Shown here piece by piece: positions 33,425 to 43,507 of a stretch of DNA of 64,000 nt. Position 1 is the stretch's first letter. Each line of letters begins with the position of its first letter. Origin of the DNA: Herbiconiux aconitum (GTDB lineage Bacteria; Actinomycetota; Actinomycetes; Actinomycetales; Microbacteriaceae); assembly GCF_024979235.1 (NCBI RefSeq), contig NZ_JANLCM010000001.1, positions 2,232,001 to 2,296,000 on the forward strand, read 5' to 3'. The notes under the pieces were generated by a model. That model did no database searches, was not told the DNA's origin, and was given only the letters and a program-made list of their open reading frames with translations. Position numbers and translations under genes: made by a program.

Positions 33425-34075
33425 ATGCATTCCACACGCACCTCCACGAACCCCGTCATCCGCACGGGCATTCAGGTGATGGCATTCGGCGTCGCGGCCG
33501 CATTCGTGCTGCTCTTCGCGGTCGATCCTCATTCCGTCGGCGCCAACGCGTCGCAGAACTTCGAGCCGACCGTCGTCGCCGCGGCGGGCGGCGAGCAGTC
33601 GCTCGATGTGGCGGCCGGATCGGCCCAATCGGTGACGCGCGACGGCTACACGGTGAAAGATCCGCCCGCTCCGGAGCCCGTGGTGGTGCCGGTCGCGGTG
33701 AAGGCTGAGCCCTCGACCGACGCTCCCGCTGCCGCAGGAGCCGGCTGCGAGGCGAACGTGGTTCCGACGCCGGGCCCGCCCGCGCCCGGGTCGTTGCAGG
33801 ACATCGCCTACCAAGCCGTCATGGGCTATGGGTGGGGCGAGCAGAACTACTACTACCTGCTGGCGCTCTGGAACCGGGAGTCGGGCTGGAACCCGACCGC
33901 ATCGAACCCGTCCGGCGCCTACGGAATCCCCCAAGCCCTTCCCGGCAGCAAGATGGGCCCGGGCTGGGAGTCCGACCCCAATGTGCAGATCAACTGGGGT
34001 CTGCAATACATCGCTGGCTCCTACGGCACGCCCTGCGAGGCCTGGGCCACGTCGGAGAACCAAGGCTGGTACTAG
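33425..34075 (+). CDS. Secreted lytic-transglycosylase-like protein, copy 2
   Basis: 216 residues from the ATG at 33425. A signal helix (about 17-33, QVMAFGVAAAFVLLFAV) is followed by a Pro/Ala linker. The domain LLALWNRESGWNPTASNPSG, AYGIPQALPGSKMGPG and INWGLQYIAGSYGTPCEAW closely parallels the preceding gene, but here a C-terminal Cys pairs with one in GAGCEANV. It arose by tandem duplication with divergence of the linker. Confidence 0.85.
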   Translation: MHSTRTSTNPVIRTGIQVMAFGVAAAFVLLFAVDPHSVGANASQNFEPTVVAAAGGEQSLDVAAGSAQSVTRDGYTVKDPPAPEPVVVPVAVKAEPSTDAPAAAGAGCEANVVPTPGPPAPGSLQDIAYQAVMGYGWGEQNYYYLLALWNRESGWNPTASNPSGAYGIPQALPGSKMGPGWESDPNVQINWGLQYIAGSYGTPCEAWATSENQGWY

Positions 34076-34151
34076 GACTCACGCGGTGACCCTTCCAGGC
34101 GCATCCGTCATCCGACCGCGGCGTGCCCGGGGCGTTCAGTAGGCTGAGCGC

Positions 34152-35789
34152 ATGAGGCCCGAGATCGTCGCAGTGATCTGCCTGATCATCATCGTCGGTG
34201 TCTCCGTCCTCTCCCCGAGGCTGCGGCTGGCGACGCCGATCGTGCTCGTGGTGATCGGCATCCTGATCTCGCTGATTCCCGGCGTACCCCCCGTGCACAT
34301 TCCCTCGGAGATCATCCTCGCCGGCGTGCTTCCGCCCCTGCTGTACTCGTCGGCGATCAACCTGCCGCTGGTCGACTTCCGCAAGAACTTCGGCGCCATC
34401 TCGATGCTGTCGGTGCTGCTCGTGATCGTCAGTGCCCTCATCACCGGCTTCCTGCTGTTCATGATCCTGCCCGACCTGAACCTGGCAGCAGCGATCGCGC
34501 TGGGCGCCGTGATCAGCCCCACGGATGCGGTGGCCGCGACGTCCATCGGCAAACGCCTCGGAATGCCGCCGCGACTGATCGCAGTGCTCGAAGGCGAGAG
34601 CCTCGTGAACGACGCGTCGGCGCTGGTGCTGCTGCGCACGGCGATCGGCGCGACGTCCGGCACACTGGCGTTCGCCGGCGCCGGCGGGGTGGCGCTCGAC
34701 TTCGCCTACTCGTCCGTCGTGGCCGTCGCAGTGGGCCTGGCCGTCGGGTTCGTGACCGTGTTCCTGCGATCCAAGTTGAGCGACTCGGTGCTCACGACCG
34801 CGGTCTCGTTCGTCATCCCCTTCATCGCCTACATCCCCGCCGAGACGATCGGCGCATCCGGAGTGCTTGCCGTCGTGGTGGCCGGTCTCTACACCGGGCA
34901 CATGGGGGCGAGGTATTTCTCCGCATCGACCCGCATCAGTGAGCGGCTGAACTGGCGCACGATCCAGTTCCTGCTGGAGAACGGCGTGTTCTTGTTGATG
35001 GGCCTCGAGTTGAAGGACATCTTCATCGCCGCCATTCAGGAGAGCGACGAGAACGACAATCTCAATGCCGTCGGAGCGGTGGTGCTCGGCCTCGGCGCGG
35101 CGCTGGTGCTGTTGCTCGTCCGCTTCGCCTTCGTGACACCGCTGCTGTCGGTGCAGAGAGCCCGGGCACGGCGACGAGACCCCACGGGCGCCGAAGCCCT
35201 CGAGGCGACCGGCTGGAAGGGCGGTGTGGTGCTCTCGTGGGCCGGGATGCGAGGGGTCGTCACCGTTGCGGCCGCCCAGTCGCTGCCGGAGGCGACCCCC
35301 TACCGCAACCAGCTCGTGCTCATCGCCTTCACGGTCTCGATCGTCACCCTCGTCTTGCAGGGCGGAACTCTGCCGTGGATCCTCCGGATCACGAAGCTGA
35401 AGGGCGTCGACGAGCTCGCCGATCACACCGAGTTCGCCACCCTCGTCGACGAACTGCGGGCCGCGGGGCTGCAGGTGCTCGAGAGTCCGGAGATCAGTCT
35501 GCCGAGCGGTGAGCGGGTCGACGAGAGCGTGGTCGACCGGGTGCGGAGCGACGCCGATCTGCGCAGCGAATCGGCGTGGGAACGCGCCCACTCCGAGAAC
35601 GAGTCGGTGGGTGCGCCGCATCGGCAGTACCGGGTGCTGCGGCTCGAGGTGCTGAAGGCCGAGCGATCGGCGCTGCTCGATGCGCGCCGGCGAGGAGAGT
35701 ACGCCTCGCGCATCCTGGTGCGGGCGCAGCTCATGCTCGATCAGGAGGAGTCGCGGCTGCAGCAGACCGACGGCTCCGACATGCGCTGA
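34152..35789 (+). CDS. CPA1-family Na+/H+ antiporter
   Basis: 545 residues. About twelve membrane helices come first. The ion-binding region has GAVISPTDAVAATSIGKRLG and LIAVLEGESLVNDASALV, both typical of NhaP-type exchangers. GWKGGVVLSWAGMRGVVTVA is the later conserved helix. A cytoplasmic tail of about 130 residues (RSALLDARRRGEYASRILVR) is helical and may be regulatory. It exports Na+ (or K+) for protons across the cytoplasmic membrane. Confidence 0.92.
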   Translation: MRPEIVAVICLIIIVGVSVLSPRLRLATPIVLVVIGILISLIPGVPPVHIPSEIILAGVLPPLLYSSAINLPLVDFRKNFGAISMLSVLLVIVSALITGFLLFMILPDLNLAAAIALGAVISPTDAVAATSIGKRLGMPPRLIAVLEGESLVNDASALVLLRTAIGATSGTLAFAGAGGVALDFAYSSVVAVAVGLAVGFVTVFLRSKLSDSVLTTAVSFVIPFIAYIPAETIGASGVLAVVVAGLYTGHMGARYFSASTRISERLNWRTIQFLLENGVFLLMGLELKDIFIAAIQESDENDNLNAVGAVVLGLGAALVLLLVRFAFVTPLLSVQRARARRRDPTGAEALEATGWKGGVVLSWAGMRGVVTVAAAQSLPEATPYRNQLVLIAFTVSIVTLVLQGGTLPWILRITKLKGVDELADHTEFATLVDELRAAGLQVLESPEISLPSGERVDESVVDRVRSDADLRSESAWERAHSENESVGAPHRQYRVLRLEVLKAERSALLDARRRGEYASRILVRAQLMLDQEESRLQQTDGSDMR

Positions 35790-35807
35790 CGCTCTCACCA
35801 TCAGCCG

Positions 35808-35828
35808 GGGAGGCCTCGGCGGCCTCCC
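35808..35828 (+). terminator. Hairpin after the antiporter gene
   Basis: GGGAGGCC pairs with GGCCTCCC around TCGGC; no T-run. Confidence 0.45.
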
Positions 35829-35874
35829 AGCCGTCGGCCGACATGGGAACCACGGGCGCTCCTAGAATGGGTGC

Positions 35875-36171
35875 ATGCCTCGCAACAACCGTCCGCGCCG
35901 ACGCGCGGGTGACGGCGACGAGGAATCCGATCTGACGCACCTGATGACCGGATGGCGCCGCGTCGAGCATCGTCGCGACGGCGACTGGAACGTACAGCCC
36001 GTCTCTGGTGCTTCTGCCGTGAAGGAATACCTCTGCCCGGGCTGCGGCCTGGTGGTGTCACCCGGCGTCGCCCACCTGGTTACCTGGCGTGCCGACGGCG
36101 TGCTCGGCGATGCGAGCGACCTGGCCGCCCGACGGCACTGGCACAGCCACTGCTGGAGAATCGGGGCCTGA
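35875..36171 (+). CDS. Zinc-ribbon protein of actinobacterial type, unknown
   Basis: 98 residues. A basic N-terminus (MPRNNRPRRRAGDGDEESDL) precedes YLCPGCGLVVSPGVAHLVTW and RRHWHSHCWRIGA; the CxxC and HWHxxCW cluster would bind zinc. Such small proteins are widespread in Actinobacteria, often annotated only as hypothetical or ATP/GTP-binding. It ends 28 bp before a hydrolase gene and may be co-transcribed. Confidence 0.8.
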   Translation: MPRNNRPRRRAGDGDEESDLTHLMTGWRRVEHRRDGDWNVQPVSGASAVKEYLCPGCGLVVSPGVAHLVTWRADGVLGDASDLAARRHWHSHCWRIGA

Positions 36172-36199
36172 CCGTGACCGACATGAGGAGTCCGACGCC

Positions 36200-36931
36200 G
36201 TGACCGAGATCGAGATCCGCAGCGCCACCGAGCTGCCCGCGCGCCGCGAGGAGATCGAGCTGCACACCGACGACGGGCACATCCTGGTCGGCGAACTCGC
36301 CCTGCCGCTCTCGGGCGACCCGGTCGCGACGCTGGTGACGCTGCATCCGCTGCCCACCCACGGCGGATTCATGGACTCGCACATCTTCCGCAAGGCTGCC
36401 GCCCGCCTTCCCGCCCTCGCCGACCTCGCGGTGCTGCGGTTCAACCTGCGGGGCGTCAGCTCACCACGGGGCACGAGCGGTGGCGCCTTCGACGGAGGCG
36501 ACAGCGAACGATTCGACGTGAAGGCCGCGATGGACTTCGTCGCCGATCGCGGCCTGCCGCACCCGTGGCTCGTCGGATGGTCGTTCGGCACCGAACTGGT
36601 GCTGCGCTACGGAGCCCAGTACCCGATCGACGGCGCCATCCTGCTCTCCCCGCCGCTGCACCGCGCGAGCGCTGAGGATGTCGCCGCGTGGGAGGGCAAC
36701 GGCAAACGCCTCGTGGCGGTCATTCCCGAGTTCGACGACTATCTGCGGCCCGCCGAGGCGCGGGAGCGCTTCGCATCCGTGCCGAGCGTCGAGCTCGTGG
36801 AGGTCGAGGGCGGCAAGCATCTCTGGGTGGGGGAACTGCAGACCCGGCGGGTGCTCGACGAGATCGTCGCGCGCGTCAACGCCGCCGCCTACCCCTTGCC
36901 GACCACGTACGCGTCGTCGTCGACCGACTGA
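36200..36931 (+). CDS. Alpha/beta hydrolase (COG2945-like)
   Basis: 243 residues from a GTG with GAGGAG 9 nt upstream. The oxyanion segment is LHPLPTHGGFMDSH, the Arg-containing strand LRFNLRGVSSPRGTSGG, and the nucleophile elbow VGWSFGTE holds the Ser. The Asp is in VIPEFDDYLRP and His in VEGGKHLWVG. No signal peptide is present. It is likely a cytosolic esterase or peptidase-like hydrolase; the substrate is unknown. Confidence 0.82.
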   Translation: MTEIEIRSATELPARREEIELHTDDGHILVGELALPLSGDPVATLVTLHPLPTHGGFMDSHIFRKAAARLPALADLAVLRFNLRGVSSPRGTSGGAFDGGDSERFDVKAAMDFVADRGLPHPWLVGWSFGTELVLRYGAQYPIDGAILLSPPLHRASAEDVAAWEGNGKRLVAVIPEFDDYLRPAEARERFASVPSVELVEVEGGKHLWVGELQTRRVLDEIVARVNAAAYPLPTTYASSSTD

Positions 36932-36938
36932 GCGCGGC

Positions 36939-37994
36939 TCAGCGTTCGTTCTGGATCGGGATGACGACCTGCTTGATGATGAGCAGGAACGACGCCGCGA
37001 TCGGGATGGCGATGAGCGCCCCGAGCACGCCGAGCAAGGTGCCGCCGGCTAGAGCCGCGATGACGACGATCGATCCCGGCACCGACACGGCGCGGTTCAT
37101 GATCTTGGGACTCAGCAGGTAGGCCTCCACCTGCATGTACACGATGTAGTAGATGGCGGCCACGAGCGCGGTGAGCGGCGATCCGAGGCCGGGGATGAGG
37201 CAGACCAGAACGATGATCACCGAGCCGGAGAGCGTGCCGACCAGCGGGATCAGTGAGAGCATGCCGGCGAGGAAGGCCAGCACGGCCGAGAACGGTGCGT
37301 TGATGATGGACAGGAAGATGAAGCTCAGCACGCCGTTGATGAGGCCGAGACTGATCTGACCGACCACGTAACGGCCGACCGCCCCCGTGACCTGCTCGCT
37401 GAGGTCGGCGAAGCGCTCGCGCTTCGAGGCCGGCACCAGGCGGTAGACCGCGCGCTTCATGCCGTTCAGCGACGCCGTGAAATAGAGGGTGAGGATCAGC
37501 ACGATGATGGCGCCGAACACGCCGCTCGCGATACCGATGCCCACTTCGAGCGCGCCACCGGCGAGAGCGGTGACGTTTCCGGCGTCTTTGAAATAGTCGA
37601 CGACGGCGTTGTAGACCTCGTTGACGTCGATGAAACCGCCGAGCTGCTCTGTGACCGTGTCGCGCCAATTCTGGTCGAGGATCTGGTTGATGAGGTTCGG
37701 CACCAGCGTGATCAATTGGGAGGTCTGCTCGACGATGATGGGCACCACGGCGAACACCAGGCCTGTGAAGACGCCCAGAACTGCTACGAGAACGGTGAGG
37801 ATCGCGAGCCAGCGCGGCCAGTGCTTCCGCTCGAGCCAGGAGACGATCGGATCGAGGCCCAGAGCGATGAAGATCGCCACGCCGATGTAAGTGAGGATGG
37901 TGGCCAAACTCGCCACGGCACCAAGGATCAGAAGGCCGACACCCACCCCGAGCGTTGCGACGAGTCCGAGGGTGAACGCGTTCTGGATCTTCAC
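36939..37994 (-). CDS. AI-2E family transporter
   Basis: 351 residues. Eight or so membrane helices (GLLILGAVASLATILTYIGV at the N-terminus; LAFLAGMLSLIPLVGTLSGS and IVVIAALAGGTLLGVLGALI near the end) with the conserved stretch PLVGTLSGSVIIVLVCLIPG. Members export autoinducer-2 or act as Na+/H+ exchangers. It is convergent with the hydrolase gene, 7 bp between stops. The ribosome site GAGGGAGC lies before the ATG. Confidence 0.85.
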   Translation of the reverse strand: MKIQNAFTLGLVATLGVGVGLLILGAVASLATILTYIGVAIFIALGLDPIVSWLERKHWPRWLAILTVLVAVLGVFTGLVFAVVPIIVEQTSQLITLVPNLINQILDQNWRDTVTEQLGGFIDVNEVYNAVVDYFKDAGNVTALAGGALEVGIGIASGVFGAIIVLILTLYFTASLNGMKRAVYRLVPASKRERFADLSEQVTGAVGRYVVGQISLGLINGVLSFIFLSIINAPFSAVLAFLAGMLSLIPLVGTLSGSVIIVLVCLIPGLGSPLTALVAAIYYIVYMQVEAYLLSPKIMNRAVSVPGSIVVIAALAGGTLLGVLGALIAIPIAASFLLIIKQVVIPIQNER

Positions 37995-38175
37995 TCAGTT
38001 GCTCCCTCGAAGGCGTCGTCCGGGTGGGCGTTGCTCAATACTACGGGGCCGTGGAGGTCACGATCCGGTATCTCCGCGCACCCCGATCGTGTCGTAGTGA
38101 ACGCCCCCTGAACGTTCGCTGTGGGAGACTGTCGGCGGCATCGGCTATCTTTTAATGTCTTTGTCAGGAGTCTTC

Positions 38176-39990
38176 GTGCGCTTTATCTTCGCCATCTTCG
38201 CCTTCATCATCGCGACCGCGCTGATCGGCGCCGGTGTCGCGCAGCGAACCGTGTTCCTTCCCCCGAGCACGGTCGTCTCGTCGGTGACCCTCGACGGCGA
38301 CGAGTCCTACGCTCTCATCGACTCGTCGGCTCTCACCGCGCACGCCGGTAAGCAGACGGTCGTGCTGAGCGGGAGCGACACGGTCTTCGCGGCCTACGGG
38401 CGCACGGCCGACGTGGAGGCATGGCTCGACGGCTCCGAATACGCGTCGATCGGTTACGACGCCGACAGCGGCGAGCTGACGTCGACGACCGTCGCGGCAA
38501 ATCCGGATGCGGCCGACAACGTGGCCAGCGGCTCGGCGAACCCGGCCGACAGCGATCTGTGGCTCGAACAGTTCACCTCCGACGACGCGATGTACCGCAC
38601 TCTCGCCCTGCCCGCCGGGTATTCGATGATCGTCGCCTCCGACGGCACGCAGCCCGCGCCCACGCAGATCCGCCTGTCGTGGCCCATCCCGAACGCAACG
38701 CCCTGGGTCGGCCCACTGATCGTGGCGGGCATCGCCTTCCTGCTGGCCGGCCTCGTGCTTCTGGTGCTCGGTCTCCTGCACATGCGGCGCTCGCAGCGTC
38801 CGCGCCGGAAGCCCCCGGCACTACCGAAGGGCAAGCGCTTCTCTTCTTCACGTACGAACGCCATCGAATCCGGTGTCAAGCGAAGCCGGCGGTCGATCGC
38901 TCCGGCCATCGCCGTGCCGATCGCCCTCGCATCGCTCGTGGCCCTCGGCGGCTGCTCCGCTGACTACTGGCCCCAGGCTGCAGGTCCGGCGACCGGTTCG
39001 TCGACTGCTCCGGCCACGCCCGCCGCCTCCGATGCGGCCGCGACACCCGACCCCGACGCGCCGGTTGCGGTCGACGACGCCGACGACACGCCGACGCCCG
39101 CCGTCACCGAAGCTCAGCTCGAGGGCATCGTCGCGAACATCTCCTCGGTGACCGCCGCAGCCGACGCGGCCAGCAGCAAAGACGAGTTGGCCGACCGGTT
39201 CACCGGGCCCGCCCTCGACCTGCGGTCAGCGACCTACGCGATCCGTGCCGGCTACCCGGAGTACCCGGCCCCCCAGGCCATTCCAGCGGGGCCACTGCAG
39301 GTCGTGCTCCCGCAGGCCACCGACTCCTGGCCGAAGACGGTGTTCACCATCGTGCAGGGCACGGACACCACGGTTCCGCCCGTGGCACTGATGCTCGTGC
39401 AGGAGACGCCGCGCTCGAACTACAAGGTGTACTACGAGATCACCCTCGAGCCCGACACGAGCCTTCCCCCGGTGGCGGCCGCGAGCGTCGGTACGACCCG
39501 CCTCCCGCTCGACACGAAGCTGCTCACGATGACGCCCGACGAGTTGAAGACGGCATACGCCGACATCCTGTCTGTCGGTGACGCGAGCCAGTACATCGAC
39601 AAGATCGATGCAACCGGCGACACCCTGCGCACCCAGGTGGGCGTCGACTACAAGAACGCCAAGAAGGCCGGCATCGGGTCGTCGGCCACGATCGACTTCG
39701 CTCAAGTGCCCGGCACGGGGGAGAGCATCCCCTTGGCCACGAGCGACTCCGGGGCCCTGGTGGCCGTCGACCTCCGCGAGTCGGAGACGGCGAAGCCGAT
39801 CGAGTCGGGTGCCACCGTGAGCGCGGAGGGCGCCGTGAAGGCGCTGTCGGGCATCACGGAGACGGCGAAGGGCGTCGAGGCGACCTACGGCTATCAGCTG
39901 CTGTTCTACATCCCTCCGTTCGGAGACCCAGGTAAGGCAGAGCTCCTCGGCTTCTCGCAGGGGCTCGTGCAAGCGAAGGAGTTGCCGTGA
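38176..39990 (+). CDS. Membrane protein with internal lipobox-like segment, unknown
   Basis: 604 residues from the GTG at 38176 (VRFIFAIFAFIIATALIGAG), chosen for AGGAG 5 nt upstream; an ATG at 38155 also fits. There is an N-terminal helix, an exported domain and a second helix at about 178-204 (LIVAGIAFLLAGLVLLVLGL). A basic stretch and a third hydrophobic segment ending SLVALGGCSADYW, like a lipoprotein signal, follow at about residue 260. A large exterior domain comes last. It looks like two envelope genes joined. The stop overlaps the next gene. Confidence 0.75.
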   Translation: MRFIFAIFAFIIATALIGAGVAQRTVFLPPSTVVSSVTLDGDESYALIDSSALTAHAGKQTVVLSGSDTVFAAYGRTADVEAWLDGSEYASIGYDADSGELTSTTVAANPDAADNVASGSANPADSDLWLEQFTSDDAMYRTLALPAGYSMIVASDGTQPAPTQIRLSWPIPNATPWVGPLIVAGIAFLLAGLVLLVLGLLHMRRSQRPRRKPPALPKGKRFSSSRTNAIESGVKRSRRSIAPAIAVPIALASLVALGGCSADYWPQAAGPATGSSTAPATPAASDAAATPDPDAPVAVDDADDTPTPAVTEAQLEGIVANISSVTAAADAASSKDELADRFTGPALDLRSATYAIRAGYPEYPAPQAIPAGPLQVVLPQATDSWPKTVFTIVQGTDTTVPPVALMLVQETPRSNYKVYYEITLEPDTSLPPVAAASVGTTRLPLDTKLLTMTPDELKTAYADILSVGDASQYIDKIDATGDTLRTQVGVDYKNAKKAGIGSSATIDFAQVPGTGESIPLATSDSGALVAVDLRESETAKPIESGATVSAEGAVKALSGITETAKGVEATYGYQLLFYIPPFGDPGKAELLGFSQGLVQAKELP

Positions 39991-40976
39991 GCATGCCCCC
40001 GCCCCCCGCAGGAAATCTGCGCGGAGCCGTCGACCTGTCGTCGCTCGTGAACCGACCTGCACCCGGAGCCCCGGGTGCGCCGGGAGTCGCGGGCGGTCCG
40101 AACGGAGCGGGTGCTGCCGGAGCTCCCGGTGCCGTCGCCGGTGTGGTGCCCTCGCTGATTCTCGAGGGCGACGACGCGAACTTCACCCAGTTCATCGAGC
40201 TGTCGAACTCGGTTCCCGTCATCGTCGACCTTCGCGCCGAGTGGGCCGAGCAGAGCAAGGAGCTCAGCGCCGTGCTCACGAGCGTGGTCACGAGCTACGC
40301 GGGCCGCGTGGTGCTCGTCGGCGTCGATGTCGAAGCGAACCCGCAACTCGCGCAGGCTTTCCAGGCTCAGTCGGTGCCCACGGTCGCCGCCCTCGTCGGC
40401 GGTCGGCCGGTGTCGCTGTTCCAAGGCAACTACCCCGAGCAGGAAGTGCGCGCCGTCGTCGAGCAGGTGCTGCAGCTCGCCGCCCAGAACGGTGTCACCG
40501 GCACGGTGACGGTGGAGGGCGCCGACCCGGATGCCGAACCGGCCGAGCCCGTCGAAGAGCCTCTGCCCCCGCATCACGCGGAGGCCTACGAGGCAATCTC
40601 GCAGGGCGATTACGCGACTGCGATCACCGAGTACCAGACCGCCATCGCCCAGAACCCACGCGACGCCCTCGCGGTCGCAGGCCTGGCGCAGGTGAAGCTG
40701 CTCGCACGCCTGCAGGACAAGTCGCTCGACGACATCCGCAACGCGGCAGCCGCGAACCCGGCCGACCTGGATGCCCAACTCCTGGTCGCAGACCTCGACC
40801 TCTCCGGCGGTCACGTCGACGATGCGTTCGACCGGTTGCTCACGCTCTTCCCGAAGCAGGACCAGGCGGGCAAGGATGCGATCCGCACGCGTCTCCTGGA
40901 ACTCTTCGAGGTCGTCGGGGTGGAGGACCCCAGGGTTGCCGCGGCACGCAGGCGACTGGCTGGATTGCTGTACTAG
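39987..40976 (+). CDS. YbbN-like thioredoxin-fold TPR protein
   Basis: 329 residues. A Gly/Pro/Ala-rich leader (about 1-50) is followed by a thioredoxin fold (VPVIVDLRAEWAEQSKELSA, VLVGVDVEANPQLAQAFQAQ, SVPTVAALVGGRP). The usual CxxC is replaced by AEQS, so no disulfide redox is possible. TPR-like repeats follow (AYEAISQGDYATAITEYQTA, LDAQLLVADLDLSGGHVDDA). YbbN/CnoX-type proteins are holdases that pass clients to chaperones. The GTG overlaps the upstream stop. Confidence 0.88.
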   Translation: MSMPPPPAGNLRGAVDLSSLVNRPAPGAPGAPGVAGGPNGAGAAGAPGAVAGVVPSLILEGDDANFTQFIELSNSVPVIVDLRAEWAEQSKELSAVLTSVVTSYAGRVVLVGVDVEANPQLAQAFQAQSVPTVAALVGGRPVSLFQGNYPEQEVRAVVEQVLQLAAQNGVTGTVTVEGADPDAEPAEPVEEPLPPHHAEAYEAISQGDYATAITEYQTAIAQNPRDALAVAGLAQVKLLARLQDKSLDDIRNAAAANPADLDAQLLVADLDLSGGHVDDAFDRLLTLFPKQDQAGKDAIRTRLLELFEVVGVEDPRVAAARRRLAGLLY

Positions 40977-41003
40977 GCGCTTCGTCGCTGGGCTGGGGGC
41001 GTA

Positions 41004-41133
41004 GGTACCGCCCCGCCACTCTTCGGGCTCGCCCGGCCTTCGGCTGGGCGGGCCCTTATTGCTCGCGCCGCCGCTTCTGCGGCGCGAGGCGACATGTTCG
41101 CGTGAGGTCGCTTCGCGGCCTCGCGCTCACCCT
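41004..41133 (+). repeat. Intergenic repeat, copy 1 (inverted relative to copy 2)
   Basis: The 311-bp gap between 40977 and 41287 holds this repeat and a terminator. GGTACCGCCCCGCCACT (41004-41020) and a 41-bp block at 41060-41100 recur exactly, inverted, at 50708-50724 and 50627-50667. The 41-bp block contains the hairpin CTCGCGCCGC/GCGGCGCGAG. Confidence 0.88.
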
Positions 41134-41198
41134 GGGTCGTTCGGGAGCGGCCTGTTGCCTGCGATGCCGTTCCGTTCCCTCTTCGGACCGAACGCGCA

Positions 41199-41283
41199 GC
41201 GGAGGGCGGCGGGTTTTTGCCTCCCGCCGCCTTTGAGCTCCGCTCAACCCCTAGGCGGGAGGTGAAAACCCGCCGCCCTCCGC
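41199..41283. terminator. Large bidirectional hairpin between the thioredoxin-TPR and glgB genes
   Basis: Two 30-nt arms (41199-41228 and 41254-41283) pair with two mismatches. GGGTTTTT lies in one arm and AAAACCC in the other. It sits 5 bp from the glgB stop. Confidence 0.75.
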
Positions 41284-41287
41284 GTCA

Positions 41288-43507
41288 CTACCCTTTGTGA
41301 GGCTTGAGATACAGGGCCGCAAGAGGTGGCAGCGTCAACTCCACCGACGCCGGACGCCCCGACCACGGCACGTACTCGGCCTCGACGGTGCCGTAGTTGC
41401 CGACGCCCGACCCGCCGTACTCCACGGCATCCGTGTTGACCAGCTCGTCCCACCGGCCACCGAACGGCAGGCCGACGCGATACGGCCCCACCGGGTTGCC
41501 CGAGAAGTTCATCAGGATGGCGATCGGGTTGCCCTCGGAGTCCCAGCGCAGGAACGACACGAGGTTCTGTGACGACGACCCGCCGTCGATCCACTCGAAA
41601 CCGGCCGGCTCGTTGTCGAGCGCCCACAGTGCAGGATTCTCGCGGTAGACGGTGTTCAGACGTGACACGAGCCCCAGCAGCTGCTGGTGAACCGGCTGGT
41701 CGAGAATCCACCAGTCGAGTCCGCGCTCTTCGCTCCACTCCGACGGCTGCCCGAACTCCTGCCCCATGAACAACAACTGCTTGCCCGGGTGCGCCCACAT
41801 GAAGCCGAGGTAGGCCCGCAGGTTGGCGAGTTTCTGCCAGTGGTCGCCCGGCATCTTCTGCAGCAGCGAGCCCTTGCCGTGCACGACCTCGTCGTGCGAG
41901 ATCGGCAGCATGAAGTTCTCGCTGAAGGCGTAGAGGAACGAGAAGGTGATCTCGCCGTGGTGGTAGCTGCGATACATCGGATCCTGCTCGATGTAGCCGA
42001 GCGAGTCGTGCATCCAGCCCATGTTCCACTTCATGCCGAAGCCGAGGCCGCCCCGATCGGTGGGGTGGGTGACGCCGGGCCACGAGGTCGACTCCTCGGC
42101 GATCATCACGATGCCCGGGTTCGTCTTGTAGGCCGTGGCGGTGACCTCCTGCAGCAGGCTGATCGCTTCGAGGTTCTCGCGCCCGCCGTACTGGTTCGGC
42201 AGCCACTCGCCCTCCTTGCGGGAGTAGTCGAGGTAGAGCATGCTCGCCACGGCGTCGACGCGCAGTCCGTCGATGTGGAACTCCTCGAGCCAGTAGAGCG
42301 CGTTGGCCACCAGGAAGTTGCGCACCTGGCTGTTGCCGAAGTTGAACACGAGAGTGCCCCAGTCGGGCTGTTCGCCGCGACGCGGGTCCGGATGCTCGTA
42401 CAGCGCCTCGCCGTCGAACCGGGCGAGCGCCCACTCGTCTTTCGGGAAGTGTCCAGGCACCCAGTCCATGAGCACGCCGAAGCCCGCCTGGTGCAGCCGG
42501 TCGATCAGGTAGCGCAGGTCGTCGGGGTGGCCGAATCGCGAGGTGGGCGCGTAGTACGAGGTGACCTGGTAGCCCCACGAGCCGCCGAACGGATGCTCGG
42601 CCAGCGGCATGAACTCCACGTGCGTGAACCCGAGATGCTGCAGGTAGGGGATGAGTTCGTCGGCGACCGAGCGGTAGTCGAGCCCCTTCTTCCACGAACC
42701 GAGGTGCATCTCGTAGACGCTCATCGGGCTGGTGTGGGGGTTCGTGGCGGCCCGTGTGCGCATCCACTCGCCGTCATCCCACGCGTAGGAGCTGGTGCCG
42801 ATCACCGATGCGGTGAGCGGCGGCACCTCGGTGTACCGGGCCATCGGGTCGGCCCGGCGCACCCACTGGTCGCCTTGGGTGAGGATCTCGAACTTGTAGT
42901 TGCCACCGGTCGTGAGGTCGGGGATGAACAGCTCCCAGACCCCGGTGCCGCCGAGGCTGCGCATGGCGTGGCGCACGCCGTCCCAGCCGTTGAAGTCGCC
43001 GATCACGCGCACGGCCTTGGCATGCGGCGCCCAGACCGCGAAGGCGGTTCCGGCCGAAGCCGCATCGACGCCCTGCTTCTCTTCGACGCGCGAGCCGAGC
43101 ACGTCCCAGAGCTTCTCGTGCCGGCCCTCGCCGATGAGGTGCAGGTCGAGGTCGCCGAGCGTGGGCGAGAAGCGGTAGGGGTCGTCGGCCGTCCAGACGC
43201 TGCCGTCGTCGTAGCGCGCCTCGATCACGTAGTCGTTCAGGCCCGTGATGGTGATGCCCTGCCAGATGCCGTCGAAGAGGTGGGTGAGCTGCGTGCGAGC
43301 CCCGTTCTCCAGCACCGCCGACACCTCGCTGGCGAGCGGGCGGAGGGTGCGGATGACCGTGACCGGGTCGGAGACGCCCGCCGCGTTCACGAGGTGCTGA
43401 CCGAGCACCTCGTGCGGGTTGTAATACGACCCGGTGGCGACCCGCTGGAGCACCTCTTCGGGAATGGTGGGGAGGGTCAGGGCGATGGAGCCGTCGGGTG
43501 AGGCCAT
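41288..43507 (-). CDS. glgB: 1,4-alpha-glucan branching enzyme
   Basis: 739 residues from the ATG at 43507. An N-terminal carbohydrate-binding module ([33 protein letters not shown]) is followed by the GH13 barrel with [20 protein letters not shown] (Asp nucleophile), [12 protein letters not shown] (Glu acid) and [19 protein letters not shown]. It moves alpha-1,4 segments to make alpha-1,6 branches in glycogen. Its ATG overlaps the glgE stop as TGATG. A much longer open frame continues upstream through glgE, but only in a wrong frame. Confidence 0.96.
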   Translation of the reverse strand: MASPDGSIALTLPTIPEEVLQRVATGSYYNPHEVLGQHLVNAAGVSDPVTVIRTLRPLASEVSAVLENGARTQLTHLFDGIWQGITITGLNDYVIEARYDDGSVWTADDPYRFSPTLGDLDLHLIGEGRHEKLWDVLGSRVEEKQGVDAASAGTAFAVWAPHAKAVRVIGDFNGWDGVRHAMRSLGGTGVWELFIPDLTTGGNYKFEILTQGDQWVRRADPMARYTEVPPLTASVIGTSSYAWDDGEWMRTRAATNPHTSPMSVYEMHLGSWKKGLDYRSVADELIPYLQHLGFTHVEFMPLAEHPFGGSWGYQVTSYYAPTSRFGHPDDLRYLIDRLHQAGFGVLMDWVPGHFPKDEWALARFDGEALYEHPDPRRGEQPDWGTLVFNFGNSQVRNFLVANALYWLEEFHIDGLRVDAVASMLYLDYSRKEGEWLPNQYGGRENLEAISLLQEVTATAYKTNPGIVMIAEESTSWPGVTHPTDRGGLGFGMKWNMGWMHDSLGYIEQDPMYRSYHHGEITFSFLYAFSENFMLPISHDEVVHGKGSLLQKMPGDHWQKLANLRAYLGFMWAHPGKQLLFMGQEFGQPSEWSEERGLDWWILDQPVHQQLLGLVSRLNTVYRENPALWALDNEPAGFEWIDGGSSSQNLVSFLRWDSEGNPIAILMNFSGNPVGPYRVGLPFGGRWDELVNTDAVEYGGSGVGNYGTVEAEYVPWSGRPASVELTLPPLAALYLKPHKG

